DNA from: Ardenticatenales bacterium
Lineage (GTDB): Bacteria > Chloroflexota > Anaerolineae > Promineifilales > Promineifilaceae
DNA: 64,000 nucleotides
NCBI GenBank assembly: GCA_020634575.1
Contig: JACKBM010000012.1
Span: forward strand, 61,145 to 125,144
Direction of reading: 5' to 3'
Each line of letters opens with the position of its first letter. The first letter of the stretch is position 1. Positions 63,177-64,000 of the stretch are shown one piece after another. The notes beneath the pieces were generated by a model. It had not been told where the DNA came from and searched no databases. It saw nothing but the letters and a program-made list of their open reading frames with translations. Made by a program: the position numbers and the translations under genes.

Positions 63177-64000
63177 TTGATACTCGTAACCGGAGCGGCC
63201 GGAAAAACGGGCGCACATGTAATAACGGCACTGGCCGGCTCAGGCATGGCCAGCCGCGCCCTGGTCCGCAGCGAGCAAGCGGGAGAACACGCTCTGGCTG
63301 CCGGCGCCAGCGAAATCATTGTGGGCGACATGACGGCTGCCGGCATCTGGACCGAGGCGCTGGCAGGGGTCAGCCACATCTATCTGATTTGCCCCAACAT
63401 GCATCCGGCCGAACTGACCATTGCCCGTCATCTCCTGGCGGCCGCAGGACCAGAATTACACATCGTCTATCATTCCGTCCTGCATCCACAGACCGAGGCG
63501 ATGCCGCACCATTGGCAGAAGCTGCGCGTTGAGGAGCTGTTATTTGCCAGCGGCAACCCGTTCACCATCCTGCAGCCAACCGCCTACATGCAAAACCTGC
63601 TGGCCGGCCGCGAACGCCTTCTTTTGGATGGGGTATTGGCCAACCCGTACACGGTTTCAGCGCCAATCAGCCTGATCGATTTGCCGGATCTGGCAGAAGT
63701 AGCAGCCCGGGTCCTGACGGAGCCAGGGCATGAAGGGGCGATTTATGAGCTCGCCGGAACAACGGCGCTGACGCAGACTGAGGTAGCCCGTCAGCTAAGC
63801 GTGGTGCTGGACCGGCCGGTTCAGGCCCAGGAGATACCCCTGACTGATTGGCGGACCAGCGCCGGCCCCAACCTGAACCCGTACGCCCTAGACACCCTTA
63901 GCCGTATGTTCCGCTACTATGCCCGCCACGGCCTCGTTGGCAACCCGAACGTCCTTCGCTTGCTGCTCGGCCGCAAACCAGCCACACTGGCCGACTTCGC
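63177..64000 (+). CDS. NmrA-like/SDR NAD(P)-binding reductase (partial, cut by window end)
   Basis: 274 complete codons are visible and the frame is open to base 64000. Start TTG 63177 is chosen because GGGAGG lies six bases upstream and the sequence then reads ILVTGAAGKTGAHVITALA, the Rossmann motif of NmrA/azoreductase-like SDRs. Further matches: VGDMTAAG, HIYLICPNMHPAEL and FTILQPTAYMQNLL, SLIDLPDLAEVAARVL. Such proteins sense or use NAD(P)H. The 162-base upstream gap (63015-63176) is AT-rich, with GTAAGCTTCGTTAC and AATAATCAAATATA, and is the likely promoter area. Confidence 0.85.
   Translation, partial: MILVTGAAGKTGAHVITALAGSGMASRALVRSEQAGEHALAAGASEIIVGDMTAAGIWTEALAGVSHIYLICPNMHPAELTIARHLLAAAGPELHIVYHSVLHPQTEAMPHHWQKLRVEELLFASGNPFTILQPTAYMQNLLAGRERLLLDGVLANPYTVSAPISLIDLPDLAEVAARVLTEPGHEGAIYELAGTTALTQTEVARQLSVVLDRPVQAQEIPLTDWRTSAGPNLNPYALDTLSRMFRYYARHGLVGNPNVLRLLLGRKPATLADF

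Larger units (their letters stand above)
1736..63820. repeat. Dispersed iterated palindrome ACCGGCCGGT (27 exact copies)
   Basis: Exact copies start at 1736, 4782, 4917, 10670, 11959, 13260, 14952, 15836, 17866, 18799, 22907, 27142, 29631, 30589, 31135, 32258, 33760, 35009, 36657, 37698, 40712, 42536, 46629, 58154, 59274, 60875 and 63811. Near copies with one change at an end are also common. Most are inside coding sequences and in different reading frames and genes, so they are not a protein motif. At about 60 % GC fewer than one copy would be expected by chance. Confidence 0.85.

Noticed and set aside
1..64000. tRNA, rRNA or riboswitch genes
   Set aside because: I looked for the conserved T-loop and CCA-end patterns and for known riboswitch cores and saw none that could be folded convincingly.

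Overview
This window looks like one piece of a chromosome from a GC-rich (roughly 60 %) Chloroflexota bacterium, most likely of the Anaerolineae type. This placement is inferred from gene content and style: lipoproteins with Thr/Pro-rich linkers and WD40-like propellers, YfhO-type membrane proteins, a CrtI/CrtB carotenoid pair, liv-type transporters and many catabolic enzymes. There is no rRNA, tRNA, phage, transposase or CRISPR array, so no gene here fixes the taxonomy. Two dispersed DNA signatures run through the window: the 10-bp palindrome ACCGGCCGGT (27 exact copies found by eye, mostly inside genes) and intergenic palindromic elements built on ACCCG(A/T)CGGGT.

Layout. 1-12.7 kb (mostly +): the end of an ArsR-type regulator with an SRPBCC protein, small membrane proteins, a PfkB kinase, a DUF89/ARMT1-like protein, two WD40/TolB-like lipoproteins, an esterase, an MFS exporter, a metallophosphoesterase and a GH114-type lipoprotein. 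12.7-17.6 kb (-): a LamG-like membrane-anchored protein translationally coupled to a 1005-residue YfhO protein. 17.8-25.6 kb: a beta-lactamase-fold hydrolase, two EamA transporters, an acyl-CoA dehydrogenase and two M20 peptidases. 25.7-29 kb: two overlapping paralogous histidine kinases with no response regulator nearby. 29-35 kb (-): a TIGR01777 oxidoreductase and a compact four-subunit sarcosine-oxidase-like operon (order A-G-B-D). 35-44 kb: a seven-bladed propeller surface protein, acetoacetyl-CoA synthetase, aroQ and aroK (divergent), a class V aminotransferase and a cytochrome P450.

44.2-49.3 kb holds a complete branched-chain amino acid ABC transporter operon (livK'-livH-livM-livG-livF, minus strand) in which every gene is broken by many small indels, while the flanking genes, including an intact livK, read cleanly. 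This is either operon-wide decay or an unpolished stretch of assembly. 49.3-55.8 kb: livK, a cupin and an AhpD-like protein on the minus strand face a benzoate/anthranilate-type CoA ligase, tryptophan 2,3-dioxygenase and an Old Yellow Enzyme with a C-terminal fibronectin-III-like domain, which suggests aromatic amino acid catabolism. 55.9-64 kb: an S9 peptidase, a frameshifted lipoprotein, divergent crtI/crtB-type carotenoid genes, a di-haem cytochrome c peroxidase and an NmrA-type reductase cut by the window edge.

The most exciting single observation is the AhpD-like gene at 51195-51758. Its reading frame is interrupted only by a TGA exactly at the second Cys of the redox CxxC motif. A hairpin with a GGU loop starts a few codons downstream, at the position expected of a bacterial SECIS element. 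I read it as a candidate selenoprotein (CxxU).
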